From assembly GCA_030180135.1 (NCBI GenBank), contig CM058235.1, positions 94,731,006-94,795,005 on the forward strand: a DNA stretch of 64,000 bases, given 5' to 3'. A model generated the notes under the pieces. That model searched no databases and had not been told where the DNA came from. It saw only the letters and a list, made by a program, of their open reading frames with translations. The stretch is from Orychophragmus violaceus. Lineage: Eukaryota; Streptophyta; Magnoliopsida; Brassicales; Brassicaceae. Each line of letters begins with the position of its first letter. Position 1 is the stretch's first letter. Of the stretch, positions 13,183 to 27,600 are shown in pieces. The position numbers were made by a program, and so were the translations under genes.

Positions 13183-13267
13183 AATCGATTTTTTTCGAGT
13201 CAATTACCCGGTCTTGATAGTTTCAAAAACCCGGTGCATAGGATCAATTTTTTTCGAGTCAATTACC
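13183..13267. other. F-to-R patchwork junction J2
   Basis: Same scrambled order as at 4577-4660, with two copies of 'tttttcgagtcaatta' around 'cttgatagtttcaaaaa'. R satellite follows from 'ccaaggactagc'. Confidence 0.85.
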
Positions 13268-16197
13268 AAGGACTAGCATTCTCGCGGCCAGAACAACTGA
13301 TGGGATGGAAACGAACTGACGAGAAAGACTGTCGCGGCCATAATGACTGACGGGATGGATTATCCTGACCAGATGCACCGCCGGGAAGGATTCTAAGGCC
13401 AAAATGTTAGTTTCCATGACCCGAGAAGAATTGGATCGAGTTTTTTTGAAACTATCATGACCAAAACCCTTAAAATGGGATATAAAAGAGGTCTGGTGAA
13501 GAAATTTGTGGAAAAAAAAATGACCCGAAAAACCCGTCTATGTACCGTGGGAAGGTTCCATGACCCAAAAAAATTGACTCGAGTTTTTTGAAACTATCAA
13601 GACCCAAACGTCTCAAATGGATAACAAAGAGGTCTGGTGAAGAAATTGGTGGAAAAAACACTTACGGGATAGGATAAACTGATCTTATCCACCGGGGAAA
13701 GGATCCTAAGGCCAAAAACCCACTAATGGACTGACGAGAAGGAATATCTCGGCCAAAACAACCAAGGAATAGCATTCTCGCGGCCAGAACCACTGGCGGG
13801 ATGGAAAAGAATAGACAGGAAGGACTATCTAGGCCATACTGACTGACGGGATGGATCATCTTGACCAGATGCACCGCCGGGAAGGATTCTAAGGCCAAAA
13901 TGCATGTTTCCATGACCCGGGAAGAATTGGATCGAGTTTTTTTTTAAAACTATCACGATCAAAACCCTTAAAATGGGATATAAAAGAGGTCTGTTGAGGA
14001 AATTGGGGGGAAAAAAATTGACCCAAAAAACCCGTCTATGCACCGTGGGAAGGTTATAGCCTACCGAGAACGAAGGTTCCATGACCCGAAAAAATTGACT
14101 CGAGTTTTTTTGAAACTATCAATACCCAAACCTCTCAAATGGATAACAAAGAGGTCTGGTGAAGAAATTGGTGGAAAAAACAATGACGGGATAGGATAAA
14201 CTGATCCTATCCACCGGGGGAAGGATCCTAAGGCTAAAAACCCCCTAATGGACTGACGGGAAGGAATATCTCTGCCATACTGACTGACGGAATGGATTAT
14301 CATGACCGGATGAACCGCCATGAAGGATTCTAAGGAAAAAAACCACCTTAAATGAAGTAAGGTGTGGAATCCCTCGGCCAAAACAACAATGGACTAGCAT
14401 TCTCGCGGCCAGAATGACTGACTGGATGGAAACGAACTGACGGGAAAGACTATCTCGGCCATAATGACTGACGGGATGGAAAAAAAATGACGGGAAGGAC
14501 TATCTCGGCCATACTGACTGACGGGATGGATTATCCTGACCGGATGCACCGACGGGAGGGATCCTAAGACCAAAAACCACCCTAATGGACGTAAGGTGTG
14601 GAATCCCTCGGCCAAAACTACCAAGGACTAGCATTCTCGGGGCCAGAACCACTGATGGGATGGAAACGAACTGACGGGAAAGACTGTCGCGGCCATAATG
14701 ACTGACGAGATGGATTATCCTGACCGGATGCAACACCGGGAAGGATCCTAAGTCCAAAAACCACCAAAAATGACGTAAGGTGTTAAATCCCTCGGCCAAA
14801 ACAACAAAGGACTAGCATTCTCGCGGCCAGAATGACTGACGGGGTGGAAACGAACTGACGGGAAGGACTATCTCGGCCATACTGACTAATGGGATGGAAA
14901 AAAAATAACGGAATGGACTATCTCGGCCGTACTGACTGACGGGATGGATTATCCTGACCGGATGCACCGACAGGAAGATCTTAAGACCAAAAACCACCAT
15001 AATGGACCTAAGGTGTGGAATCCCTGGGCCAAAACTACCAAGGACGAGCATTCTCGCTGCCAGAACCACTGACGGGATGGAAACGAACTAACGGGAAAGA
15101 CTGTCTCGACCATAATGACTGACGGGATGGATTATCCTGACCGGATGCACCGGCGGTAAGGATCCTAAGTCCAAAAACCACCCAAAATGACGTAAGGTGT
15201 GGTATCCCTCGGCCAAAACAAAAAAGACTAGAATTCTTGCGGACAGAATGACTGACGGGATGGAAACGAACTGACGGGAAGGACTATCTCGGCCATACTG
15301 ACTGACGTGATGGATTATCTTGACCAGATGCACCGCCGGGAAGGATTAAGGCCAAAATGCAAGTTTCCATGACCCGGGAAGAATTGGATCGAGTTTTTTT
15401 TGAAACTATCACGACCAAAACCCTTAAAATGGGATATAAAAGAGGTCTGGTGAAGAAGTTGGTGGAAAAAATGACCCGAAAACCCGTCTATGCATAGTGG
15501 GAAGGTTATAGCCTACTGAGAACAAGGGTTCCATGACCCGCAAAAAATTGACTCGATTTTTTTGAAACTATCACGACCCAAACCTCTAAAATAGATAACA
15601 AAGAGGTCTGGTGAAGAAATTGGTGGAAAAACAATGACGGGATAGGATAAACTGATCCTATCCACTGGGGAAGGATCCTAAGGCTAAAAACCACCTAATG
15701 GACTGACATGAACGAATATCTCGGCCATACTGACTGACGGGATGGATTATCATGACCGGATAAACCGCCGGGAAGGATCCTAAGGCCAAAAACCACCCTA
15801 AATGACGTAAGGTGTGGAATCTCTCGGCCAAAACAACCAAGGACTAGCATTCTCGCGGCCAGAATGACTGACTGGATGGAAACGAACTGACGGGAAGGAC
15901 TATCTCGGCCATACTGACTGATGGGATGGAAACTAAATGACGGAAAGGAATATCTCGGCCGTACTAACTGATGGGATGGATTATCCTGATCGGATGCACC
16001 GACGGGAAGGATCCTAAAACCAAAAACCACCCTAATGGACCTAAGGTGTGGAATCCCTGGGCCAAAACTACCAAGGACTACCATTCTCGCGGCCAGAACC
16101 ACTGACGGTATGGAAACGAACTGACGGGAAAGACTGTCTCGGCCATAATGACTGACGGGATGCATTATCCTGACCGGATGCACCGCCGGGAAGGATC
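13268..16197 (-). repeat. Satellite array, reverse block 2
   Basis: R part of higher-order copy 1, about 2.93 kb. It carries A monomers, B pairs and one ~2.2-kb-type unit, and matches 17436-20368 at an offset of about 4168. It ends in the hairpin at 16180-16239. Confidence 0.9.
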
Positions 16198-16239
16198 ATG
16201 GAAACTTGCATTTTGGCCTTAGGATCCTTCCCCCGGTGC
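16180..16239. repeat. R-to-F hairpin junction, copy 2
   Basis: Same stem as at 12011-12070: left arm 16180-16197, right arm 16223-16239, about 25-bp loop. It separates R block 2 from F block 4. Confidence 0.85.
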
Positions 16240-17350
16240 ATAGGATCAGTTTATCCTATCCCGTCAGTTTTTTTTTCCACCAATTTCTTCACCAGACCTC
16301 TTTGTTATCCATTTGTGAGGTTTGGATCTTGCTAGTTTTAAAATAACTAGAGTCAATTTTTTTTGGGTCATGGAACTTTGGTTCTCGGTAGGCTATAACC
16401 TTCCCACGGTGCATAGACTGGTTTTTCAGGTCATTTTTTCCACCAATTTCTTCACCAGACCTCCTTTATATCCCATTTTAAGGGTTTTGGTCGTGATAGT
16501 TTCAAAAAAAACTCGATCCAATTCTTCCTAGGTTATGGAAACTTGCATTTTGGCCTTAGAATTCTTCCCGGCGGTGCATCTGGTCAGGATAATCCATCAC
16601 GTCAGTCACTATGACCAAGATAGTCCTTCCCGTCAGTTCGTTTCCATCCCGTCAGTCATTTTGGGTGGTTATTGGACTTAGGATCCTTCCCGGCGTTGCA
16701 TCCGGTCAGGATAATCCATCCCGTCAGTCATTATGGCCGAGACAGTCTTTCCCGTCATTTCATTTCCGTCCCGTCAGTGGTTCTGGCCGTGAGAATGCTA
16801 GTCCTTGGTAGTTTTGGCCCAGGGATTCCACACCTCACGTCCATTAGGGTGGTTTTTGGTCTTAGGATCCCTCCCGTCGGTGCATCCTGTCAGGATAATC
16901 CATCCCGTCAGTCAGTATGGCCGAGATAGTCCTTCCCGTCATTTTGTTTCCATCCCGTCAATCATTATGGCCGAGATAGTCCTTCCTGTCAGTTCGTTTC
17001 CATCCCATCAGTCATTCTGGCCGCGAGAATGCTAGTCCATTGTTGTTTTGGCTGAGGGATTCCACACCTTACATCATTTAGGGTGGTTTTTGGCCTTAGG
17101 ATCCTTCCTGGCGGTTCATCCGGTCATGATAATCCATCCCGTCAGTCAGTATGGCCGAGATATTCCTTCCTGTCAGTCCATTAGGGGGTTTTTAGCCTTA
17201 GGATCCTTCCCCCGGTGGATAGGATCAGTTTATCCTATCCCGTCATTGTTTTTTCCACCAATTTCTTCACCAGACCTCTTTGTTATCCATTTGAGAGGTT
17301 TGGGTCTTGATAGTTTCAAAAAAACTCGAGTCAATTTTTTTGGGTCATGG
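16198..17350 (+). repeat. Satellite array, forward block 4
   Basis: F part of higher-order copy 2. Composition is the same as block 3. Confidence 0.88.
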
Positions 17351-17435
17351 AATCGATTTTTTTCGAGTCAATTACCCGGTCTTGATAGTTTCAAAAACCC
17401 GGTGCATAGGATCAATTTTTTTCGAGTCAATTACC
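17351..17435. other. F-to-R patchwork junction J3
   Basis: Third copy of the shared scrambled junction; identical order of pieces to J2. Confidence 0.85.
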
Positions 17436-20368
17436 AAGGACTAGCATTCTCGCGGCCAGAACAACTGATGGGATGGAAACGAACTGACGAGAAAGACTGT
17501 CGCGGCCATAATGACTGACGGGATGGATTATCCTGACCAGATGCACCGCCGGGAAGGATTCTAAGGCCAAAATGTTAGTTTCCATGACCCGAGAAGAATT
17601 GGATCGAGTTTTTTTGAAACTATCATGACCAAAACCCTTAAAATGGGATATAAAAGAGGTCTGGTGAAGAAATTTGTGGAAAAAAAAATGACCCGAAAAA
17701 CCCGTCTATGTACCGTGGGAAGGTTCCATGACCCAAAAAAATTGACTCGAGTTTTTTGAAACTATCAAGACCCAAACGTCTCAAATGGATAACAAAGAGG
17801 TCTGGTGAAGAAATTGGTGGAAAAAACACTTACGGGATAGGATAAACTGATCTTATCCACCGGGGAAAGGATCCTAAGGCCAAAAACCCACTAATGGACT
17901 GACGAGAAGGAATATCTCGGCCAAAACAACCAAGGAATAGCATTCTCGCGGCCAGAACCACTGGCGGGATGGAAAAGAATAGACAGGAAGGACTATCTAG
18001 GCCATACTGACTGACGGGATGGATCATCTTGACCAGATGCACCGCCGGGAAGGATTCTAAGGCCAAAATGCATGTTTCCATGACCCGGGAAGAATTGGAT
18101 CGAGTTTTTTTTTAAAACTATCACGATCAAAACCCTTAAAATGGGATATAAAAGAGGTCTGTTGAGGAAATTGGGGGGAAAAAAATTGACCCAAAAAACC
18201 CGTCTATGCACCGTGGGAAGGTTATAGCCTACCGAGAACGAAGGTTCCATGACCCGAAAAAATTGACTCGAGTTTTTTTGAAACTATCAATACCCAAACC
18301 TCTCAAATGGATAACAAAGAGGTCTGGTGAAGAAATTGGTGGAAAAAACAATGACGGGATAGGATAAACTGATCCTATCCACCGGGGGAAGGATCCTAAG
18401 GCTAAAAACCCCCTAATGGACTGACGGGAAGGAATATCTCTGCCATACTGACTGACGGAATGGATTATCATGACCGGATGAACCGCCATGAAGGATTCTA
18501 AGGAAAAAAACCACCTTAAATGAAGTAAGGTGTGGAATCCCTCGGCCAAAACAACAATGGACTAGCATTCTCGCGGCCAGAATGACTGACTGGATGGAAA
18601 CGAACTGACGGGAAAGACTATCTCGGCCATAATGACTGACGGGATGGAAAAAAAATGACGGGAAGGACTATCTCGGCCATACTGACTGACGGGATGGATT
18701 ATCCTGACCGGATGCACCGACGGGAGGGATCCTAAGACCAAAAACCACCCTAATGGACGTAAGGTGTGGAATCCCTCGGCCAAAACTACCAAGGACTAGC
18801 ATTCTCGCGGCCAGAACCACTGATGGGATGGAAATGAACTGACGGGAAAGACTGTCGCGGCCATAATGACTGACGAGATGGATTATCCTGACCGGATGCA
18901 ACACCGGGAAGGATCCTAAGTCCAAAAACCACCAAAAATGACGTAAGGTGTTAAATCCCTCGGCCAAAACAACAAAGGACTAGCATTCTCGCGGCCAGAA
19001 TGACTGACGGGGTGGAAACGAACTGACGGGAAGGACTATCTCGGCCATACTGACTAATGGGATGGAAAAAAAATAACGGAATGGACTATCTCGGCCGTAC
19101 TGACTGACGGGATGGATTATCCTGACCGGATGCACCGACAGGAAGGATCCTAAGACCAAAAACCACCCTAATGGACCTAAGGTGTGGAATCCCTGGGCCA
19201 AAACTACCAAGGACGAGCATTCTCGCTGCCAGAACCATTGACGGGATGGAAACGAACTGACGGGAAAGACTGTCTCGACCATAATGACTGACGGGATGGA
19301 TTATCCTGATCGGATGCACCGGCGGTTAGGATCCTAAGTCCAAAAACCACCCAAAATGACGTAAGGTGTGGTATCCCTCGGCCAAAACAAAAAAAGACTA
19401 GAATTCTTGCGGACAGAATGACTAACGGGATGGAAACGAACTGACGGGAAGGACTATCTCGGCCATACTGACTGATGTGATGGATTATCTTGACCAGATG
19501 CACCGCCGGGAAGGATTAAGGCCAAAATGCAAGTTTCCATGACCCGGGAAGAATTGGATCGAGTTTTTTTTGAAACTATCACGACCAAAACCCTTAAAAT
19601 GGGATATAAAAGAGGTCTGGTGAAGAAGTTGGTGGAAAAAATGACCCGAAAACCTGTCTATGCATAGTGGGAAGGTTATAGCTTACTGAGAACCAAGGTT
19701 CCATGACCCGAAAAAAATTGACTCGATTTTTTTGAAACTATCACGACCCAAACCTCTAAAATAGATAACAAAGAGGTCTGGTGAAGAAATTGGTGGAAAA
19801 AACAATGACGGGATAAGATAAACTGATCCTATCCACTGGGGAAGGATCCTAAGGCTAAAAACCACCTAATGGACTGACATGAACGAATATCTCGGCCATA
19901 CTGACTGACGGGATGGATTATCATGACCGGATAAACCGCCGGGAAGGATCCTAAGGCCAAAAACCACCCTAAATGACGTAAGGTGTGGAATCTCTCGGCC
20001 AAAACAACCAAGGACTAGCATTCTCGCGGCCAGAATGACTGACGGGATGGAAACGAACTGACGGGAAGGACTATCTCGGCCATACTGACTGATGGGATGG
20101 AAACTAAATGACGGAAAGGAATATCTCGGCCGTACTAACTGACGGGATGGATTATCCTGATCGGATGCACCGACGGGAAGGATCCTAAATCCAAAAACCA
20201 CCCTAATGGACCTAAGGTGTGGAATCCCTGGGCCAAAACTACCAAGGACTACCATTCTCGCGGCCAGAACCACTGACGGAATGGAAACGAACTGACGGGA
20301 AAGACTGTCTCGGCCATAATGACTGACGGGATGCATTATCCTGACCGGATGCACCGCCGGGAAGGATC
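17436..20368 (-). repeat. Satellite array, reverse block 3
   Basis: R part of higher-order copy 2. It ends in the third hairpin. Confidence 0.9.
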
Positions 20369-20410
20369 ATGGAAACTTGCATTTTGGCCTTAGGATCCTT
20401 CCCCCGGTGC
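20351..20410. repeat. R-to-F hairpin junction, copy 3
   Basis: Left arm 20351-20368 ('gcaccgccgggaaggatc'), right arm 20394-20410, same loop as copies 1 and 2. Confidence 0.85.
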
Positions 20411-21520
20411 ATAGGATCAGTTTATCCTATCCCGTCAGTTTTTTTTTCCACCAATTTCTTCACCAGACCTCTTTGTTATCCATTTGTGAGGTTTGGATCT
20501 TGCTAGTTTTAAAATAACTAGAGTCAATTTTTTTTGGGTCATGGAACTTTGGTTCTCGGTAGGCTATAACCTTCCCACGGTGCATAGACTGGTTTTTCAG
20601 GTCATTTTTTCCACCAATTTCTTCACCAGACATCCTTTATATCCCATTTTAAGGGTTTTGGTCGTGATAGTTTCAAAAAAAACTCGATCCAATTCTTCCT
20701 AGGTTATGGAAACTTGCATTTTGGCCTTAGAATTCTACCCGGCGGTGCATCTGGTCAGGATAATCCATCACGTCAGTCACTATGGCCAAGATAGTCCTTC
20801 CCGTCAGTTCGTTTCCATCCCGTCAGTCATTTTGGGTGGTTTTTGGACTTAGGATCCTTCCCGGCGTTGCATCCGGTCAGGATAATCCATCCCGTCAGTC
20901 ATTATGGCCGAGACAGTCTTTCCCGTCATTTCATTTCCGTCCCGTCAGTGGTTCTGGCCGCGAGAATGCTAGTCCTTGGTAGTTTTGGCCCAGGGATTCC
21001 ACACCTCACGACCATTAGGGTGGTTTTTGGTCTTAGGATCCCTCTTGTCGGTGCATCCGGTCAGGATAATCCATCCCGTCAGTCAGTATGGCCGAGATAG
21101 TCCTTCCCGTCATTTTGTTTCCATCCCGTCAATCATTATGGCCGAGATAGTCCTTCCCGTCAGTTCGTTTCCATCCCTCAGTCATTCTGGCCGCGAGAAT
21201 GCTAGTCCATTGTTGTTTTGGCTGAGGGATTCCACACCTTACATCATTTACGGTGGTTTTTGGCCTTCGGATCCTTCCTGGCGGTTCATCCGGTCATGAT
21301 AATCCATCCCGTCAGTCAGTATGGCCGAGATATTCCTTCCTGTCAGTCCATTAAGGGGTTTTTAGCCTTAGGATCCTTCCCCCGGTGGATAGGATCAGTT
21401 TATCCTATCCCGTCATTGTTTTTTCCACCAATTTCTTCACCAGACCTCTTTGTTATCCATTTGAGAGGTTTGGGTCTTGATAGTTTCAAAAAAACTCGAG
21501 TCAATTTTTTCGGGTCATGG
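20369..21520 (+). repeat. Satellite array, forward block 5
   Basis: Fourth copy of the F module that starts 'catggaaacttgc'. It carries a few private changes (for example 'agacatcctttat') and ends at J4. Confidence 0.88.
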
Positions 21521-21605
21521 AATCGATTTTTTTCGAGTCAATTACCCGGTCTTGATAGTTTCAAAAACCCGGTGCATAGGATCATTTTTTTTCGAGTCAA
21601 TTACC
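21521..21605. other. F-to-R patchwork junction J4
   Basis: Fourth copy of the shared scrambled junction, with one base different ('ggatcattttttttcgag'). Confidence 0.85.
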
Positions 21606-24600
21606 AAGGACTAGCATTCTCGCGGCCAGAACAACTGATGGGATGGAAACGAACTGACGAGAAAGACTGTCGCGGCCATAATGACTGACGGGATGGATTA
21701 TCCTGACCAGATGCACCGCCGGGAAGGATTCTAAGGCCAAAATGTTAGTTTCCATGACCCGAGAAGAATTGGATCGAGTTTTTTTGAAACTATCATGACC
21801 AAAACCCTTAAAATGGGATATAAAAGAGGTCTGGTGAAGAAATTTGTGGAAAAAAAAATGACCCGAAAAACCCGTCTATGTACTGTGGGAAGGTTCCATG
21901 ACCCAAAAAAATTGACTCGAGTTTTTCGAAACTATCAAGACCCAAACGTCTCAAATGGATAACAAAGAGATCTGGTGAAGAAATTGGTGGAAAAAACACT
22001 TACGGGATAGGATAAACTGATCTTATCCACCGGGGGAAGGATCCTAAGGCCAAAACCCCCTAATGGACTGACGAGAAGGAATATCTCGGCCAAAACAACC
22101 AAGGACTAGCATTCTCGCGGCCAGAACCACTGACGGGATGGAAAAGAACAGACAGGAAGGACTATCTCGGCCATACTGACTGACGGGATGGATCATCCTG
22201 ACCAGATGCACCGCCGGGAAGGATTCTAAGGCCAAAATGCAAGTTTCCATGACCCGAGAAGAATTGGATCGAGTTTTTTTTAAAACTATCACGACCAAAA
22301 CCCTTAAAATGGGATATAAAAGAGGTCAGTTGAGGAAATTGGGGGGAAAACATTGACCCAAAAAACCCGTCTATGCACCGTGGGAAGGCTATAGCCTACC
22401 GAGAACGAAGGTTCCATGACCCGAAAAAAATTGACTCGAGTTTTTTTGAAACTATCAATACCCAAACCTCTCAAATGGATAACAAAGAGGTATGGTGAAG
22501 AAATTGGTGGAAAAAACAATGACGGGATAGGATAAACTGATCCTATCCACCGGGGGAAGGATCCTAAGGCTAAAAACCCCCTAATGGACTGACAGGAAGG
22601 AATATCTCGGCCATACTGACTGACGGGATGGATTATCATGACCAGATGAACCGCCAGGAAGGATCCTAAGGCCAAAAACCACCCTAAATGATGTAAGGTG
22701 TGGAATCCCTCAGCCAAAACAACAATGGACTAGCATTCTCGCAGCCAGAATGACTGACGGGATGGAAACGAACTGACGGGAAGGACTATCTCGGCCATAA
22801 TGACTGACGGGATGGAAAAAAAATGACGGGAAGGACTATCTCGGCCATACTGACTGACGGGATGGATTATCCTGACCGGATGCACCAACGGGAGGGATCC
22901 TAAGAACAAAAACCACCCTAATGGACGTAAGGTGTGGAATCCCTCGGCCAAAACTACCAAGGACTAGCATTCTCGCGGCCAGAACCACTGATGGGATGGA
23001 AACGAACTGACGGGAAAGACTGTCGCGGCCATAATGACTGACGAGATGGATTATCCTGACCGGATGCAACACCGGGAAGGATCCTAAGTCCAAAAACCAC
23101 CAAAAATGACGTAAGGTGTTGAATCCCTCGGCCAAAACAACAAAGGACTAGCATTCTCGCGGCCAGAATGACTGACGGGGTGGAAACGAACTGACGGGAA
23201 GGACTATCTCGGCCATACTGACTGATGGGATGGAAACAAAATGACGGAATGGACTATCTCGGCCGTACTGACTGACGGGATGGATTATCCTGACCGGATG
23301 CACCGACGGGAAGGATCCTAAGACCAAAAACCACCCTAATGGACCTAAGGTGTGGAATCCCTGGGCCAAAACTACCAAGGACTAGCATTCTCGCGGCCAG
23401 AACCACTGACGGGATGGAAACGAACTGACGGGAAAGACTGTCTCGACCATAATGACTGACGGGATGGATTATCCTGACCGGACGCACCGGCGGGAAGGAT
23501 CCTAAGTCCAAAAGCCACCCAAAATGACGTAAGGTGTGGTATCCCTCGGCCAAATGACTGACGGGATGGAAACGAACTGACGGGAAGGACTATCTCGGCC
23601 ATACTGACTGACGTGATGGATTATCTTTACCAGATGCACCGCCGGGAAGGATTAAGGCCAAAATGCAAGTTTCCATGACCCGGGAAGAATTGGATCGAGT
23701 TTTTTTGAAACTATCACGACCAAAACCCTTAAAATGGGATATAAAAGAGGTCTGGTGAAGAAGTTGGTGAAAAAAATGACCCGAAAATCCGTATATGCAT
23801 AGTGGGAAGGTTATAGCCTACTGAGAACCAAGGTTCCATGACCCGAAAAAAATTGACTCGATTTTTTGGAAACTATCACGACCCAAACCTCTAAAATAGA
23901 TAACAAAGAGGTCTGGTGAAGAAATTGGTGGAAAAAACAATGACGGGATAGGATAAGCTGATCATTGTTAGTTTCCATGACCCGAGAAGAATTGGATCGA
24001 GTTTTTTTGAAACTATCATGACCAAACCCTTAAAATGGGATATAAAAGAGGTCTGGTGAAGAAATTTGTGGAAAAAAATGACCCGAAAAACCCGTCTATG
24101 TACCGTGGGAAGGTTCCATGACCCAAAAAAATTGACTCGAGTTTTTTGAAACTATTAAGACCCAAACATCTCAAATGGATAACAAAGAGGTCTGGTGAAG
24201 AAATTGGTGGAAAAAACACTTACGGGATAGGATAAACTGATCTTATCCACCGGGGGAAGGATCCTAAGGCCAAAAACCCCCTAATGGACTGACGAGAAGG
24301 AATATCTCGGCCAAAACAACCAAGGAAAGGCATTCTCGCGGCCAGAACCACTGACGGGATGGAAAAGAACAGACAGGAAGGACTATCTCGGCCATACTGA
24401 CTGACGGGATGGATCATCTTGACCAGATGCACCGCCGGGAAGGATTCTAAGGCCAAAATGCAAGTTTCCATGACCCGGGAAGAATTGGATCGAGTTTTTT
24501 TTAAAACTATCACGATCAAAACCCTTAAAATGGGATATAAAAGAGGTCTGTTGAGGAAATTGGGGGAAAAAAATTGACCCAAAAAACCCGTCTATGCACC

Positions 24601-27600
24601 GTGGGAAGGTTATAGCCTACCGAGAACGAAGGTTCCATGACTCGAGTTTTTTTGAAACTATCAATACCCAAACCTCTCAAATGGATAACAAAGAGGTCTG
24701 GTGAAGAAATTGGTGGAAAAAACAATGACGGGATAGGATAAACTGATCCTATCCACCGGGGGAAGGATCCTAAGGCTAAAAACCCCCTAATGGACTGACG
24801 GGAAGGAATATCTCTGCCATACTGAATGACAGAATGGATTATCATGACCGGATGAACCGCCATGAAGGATCCTAAGGACAAAAACCACCTTAAATGAATT
24901 AAGGTGTGGAATCCCTCGGCCAAAACAACAATGGACTAGCATTCTCGCGGCCAGAATGACTGACTGGATGGAAACGAACTGACAGGAAAGACTATATCGG
25001 CCATAATGACTAACGGGATGGAAAAAAAAATGACGGGAAGGACTATCTCGGCCATACTGACTGACGGGATGGATTATCCTGACCGGATGCACCGACGGGA
25101 GGGATCCTAAGACCAAAAACTACCCTAATGGACGTAAGGTGTGGAATCCCTCGGCCAAAACTACCAAGGACTAGCATTCTCGCGGCCAGAACCACTGATG
25201 GGATGGAAACGAACTGACGGGAAAGAATGTCGCGGCCATAATGACTGACGAGATGGATTATCCTGACCGGATGCAACACCGGGAAGGATCCTAAGTCCAA
25301 AACCACCAAAAATGACGTAAGGTGTTAAATCCCTCGGCCAAAACAACAAAGTACTAGCATTATCGCGGCCAGAATGAGTGACGGGGTGGAAACGAACTGA
25401 CGGGAAGGACTATCTCGGCCATACTGACTAATGGGATGGAAAAAAAATAACGGAATGGACTATCTCGGCCGTACTGACTGACGGGATGGATTATCCTGAC
25501 CGGATGCACCGACAGGAAGGATCCTAAGACCAAAAACCACCCTAATGGAACTAAGGTGTGGAATCCCTGGGCCAAAACTACCAAGGACTAGCATTCTCGC
25601 TGCCAGAACCACTGACGGGATGGAAACGAACTGACGGGAAAGACTGTCTCGACCATAATGACTGACGGGATGGATTATCCTGACCGGATGCACCGGCGGG
25701 AAGGATCCTAAGTCCAAAAACCACCCAAAATGACGTAAGGTGTGGTATCCCTCGGCCAAAACAAAAAAAGACTAGAATTCTTGCGGACAGAATGACTGAC
25801 GGGATGGAAACGAACTGACGGGAAGGACTATCTCGGCCATACTGACTGACGTGATGGATTATCTTGACCAGATGCACCGCCGGGAAGGATTAAGGCAAAA
25901 ATGCAAGTTTCCATGACCCGGGAAGAATTGGATCGAGTTTTTTTTGAAACTATCACGACCAAAACCCTTAAAATGGGATATAAAAGAGGTCTGGTGAAGA
26001 AGTTGGTGGGAAAAAATGACCCGAAAACCCGTCTATGCATAGTGGGAAGGTTATAGCCTACTGATAACCAAGGTTCCATGACCCGAAAAAAATTGACTCG
26101 ATTTTTTTGAAACTATCACGACCCAAACCTCTAAAATAGATAACAAAGAGGTCTGGTGAAGAAAATTGTGAAAAAAACAATGACGGGAGAGGATAAACTG
26201 ATCATATCCACTGGGGAAGGATCCTAAGGCTAAAAACCACCTAATGGACTGACATGAACGAATATCTCGGCCATACTGACTGACGGGATGGATTATCATG
26301 ACCGGATAAACTGCCGGGAAGGATCCTAAGGCCAAAAACCACCCTAAATGACGTAAGGTGTGGAATCTCTCGGCCAAAACAACCAAGGACTAGCATTCTC
26401 GCGGCCAGAATGACTGACGGGATGGAAACGAACTGACGGGAAGGACTATCTCGGCCATACTGACTGATGGGATGGAAACTAAATGACGGAAAGGAATATC
26501 TCGGCCGTACTAACTGACGGGATGGATTATCCTGATCGGATACACCGACAGGAAGGATCCTAAAACCAAAAACCACCCTAATGGACCTAAGGTGTGGAAT
26601 CCCTGGGCCAAAACTACCAAGGACTACCATTCTCGCGGCCAGAACCACTGACGGAATGGAAACGAACTGACGGGAAAGACTGTCTCGGCCATAATGACTG
26701 ACGGGATGGATTATCCTGACCGGATGCACCGCCGGGAAGGATCCTAAGTACAAAAACCACCCAAAATGACGTAAGGTGTGGTATCCCTCGGCTAAAACAA
26801 AAAAAGACTAGCATTCTCGCGGACAGAATGATTGACGGGATGGAAACGAACTGACGGGAAGGACTATCTCGGCCGTACTGACTGACGTGATGGATTACCC
26901 TGACCAGATGCACCGCCGGGAAGGATTCTAAGGCCAAAATGCAAGTTTCCATGACCTGAGAAGAATTGGATCGAGTTTTTTTGAAACTATCATGACCAAA
27001 ACCCTTAAAATGGGATATAAAAGAGGTATGGTGAAGAAATTTGTGGAAAAAAATGACCCGAAAAACCCGTCTATGCACCGTGGGAAGGTTCCATGACCCA
27101 AAAAAAATGACTAGAGTTTTTTGAAACTATCAAGACCCAAACCTCTCAAATGAATAACAAAGAGGTCTGGTGAAGAAATTGGTGGAAAAAACACTTACGG
27201 GATAGGATAAACTGATCTTATCCACCAGGGGAAGGATCCTAAGGCCAAAAACCCCCTAATGGACTGACGAGAAGGAATATCACGGCCAAAACAAGCAAGG
27301 ACTAGCATTCTCGCGGCCAGAACCATTAACGGGATGGAAAAGAACAGACAGGAAGGACTATCTTGGCCATACTGACTGACGGGAAGGATCATCCTGACCA
27401 GATGCACCGCCGGGAAGGGTTCTAAGGCCAAAATGCAAGTTTCCATGACCCGGGAAGAATTGGATCGAGTTTTTTTAAAACTATCACGACCAAAATCCTT
27501 AAAATGGGATATAGAAGAGGTCTGGTGAAGAAATTGGTGGAAAAACAATTGACCCGAAAAACCCGTCTATGCACCATGGGAAGGTTATAGCCTACCGAGA

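Larger units (their letters stand above)
12030..16197. repeat. 4.17-kb palindromic higher-order unit, copy 1
   Basis: A 4168-bp unit made of an F block (about 1.15 kb), the patchwork junction J2 and an R block (about 2.93 kb). The following unit (16198-20368) repeats it with only scattered substitutions, for example 'taagatcc' versus 'taggatcc' at the start. Orientation therefore changes inside the repeat unit itself. Confidence 0.88.
16198..20368. repeat. 4.17-kb palindromic higher-order unit, copy 2
   Basis: Second near-identical unit, 4171 bp: F block 16198-17350, junction 17351-17435, R block 17436-20368. Differences from copy 1 are single bases such as 'catcattatgg' versus 'catcattttgg' and small homopolymer changes. 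Confidence 0.88.
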
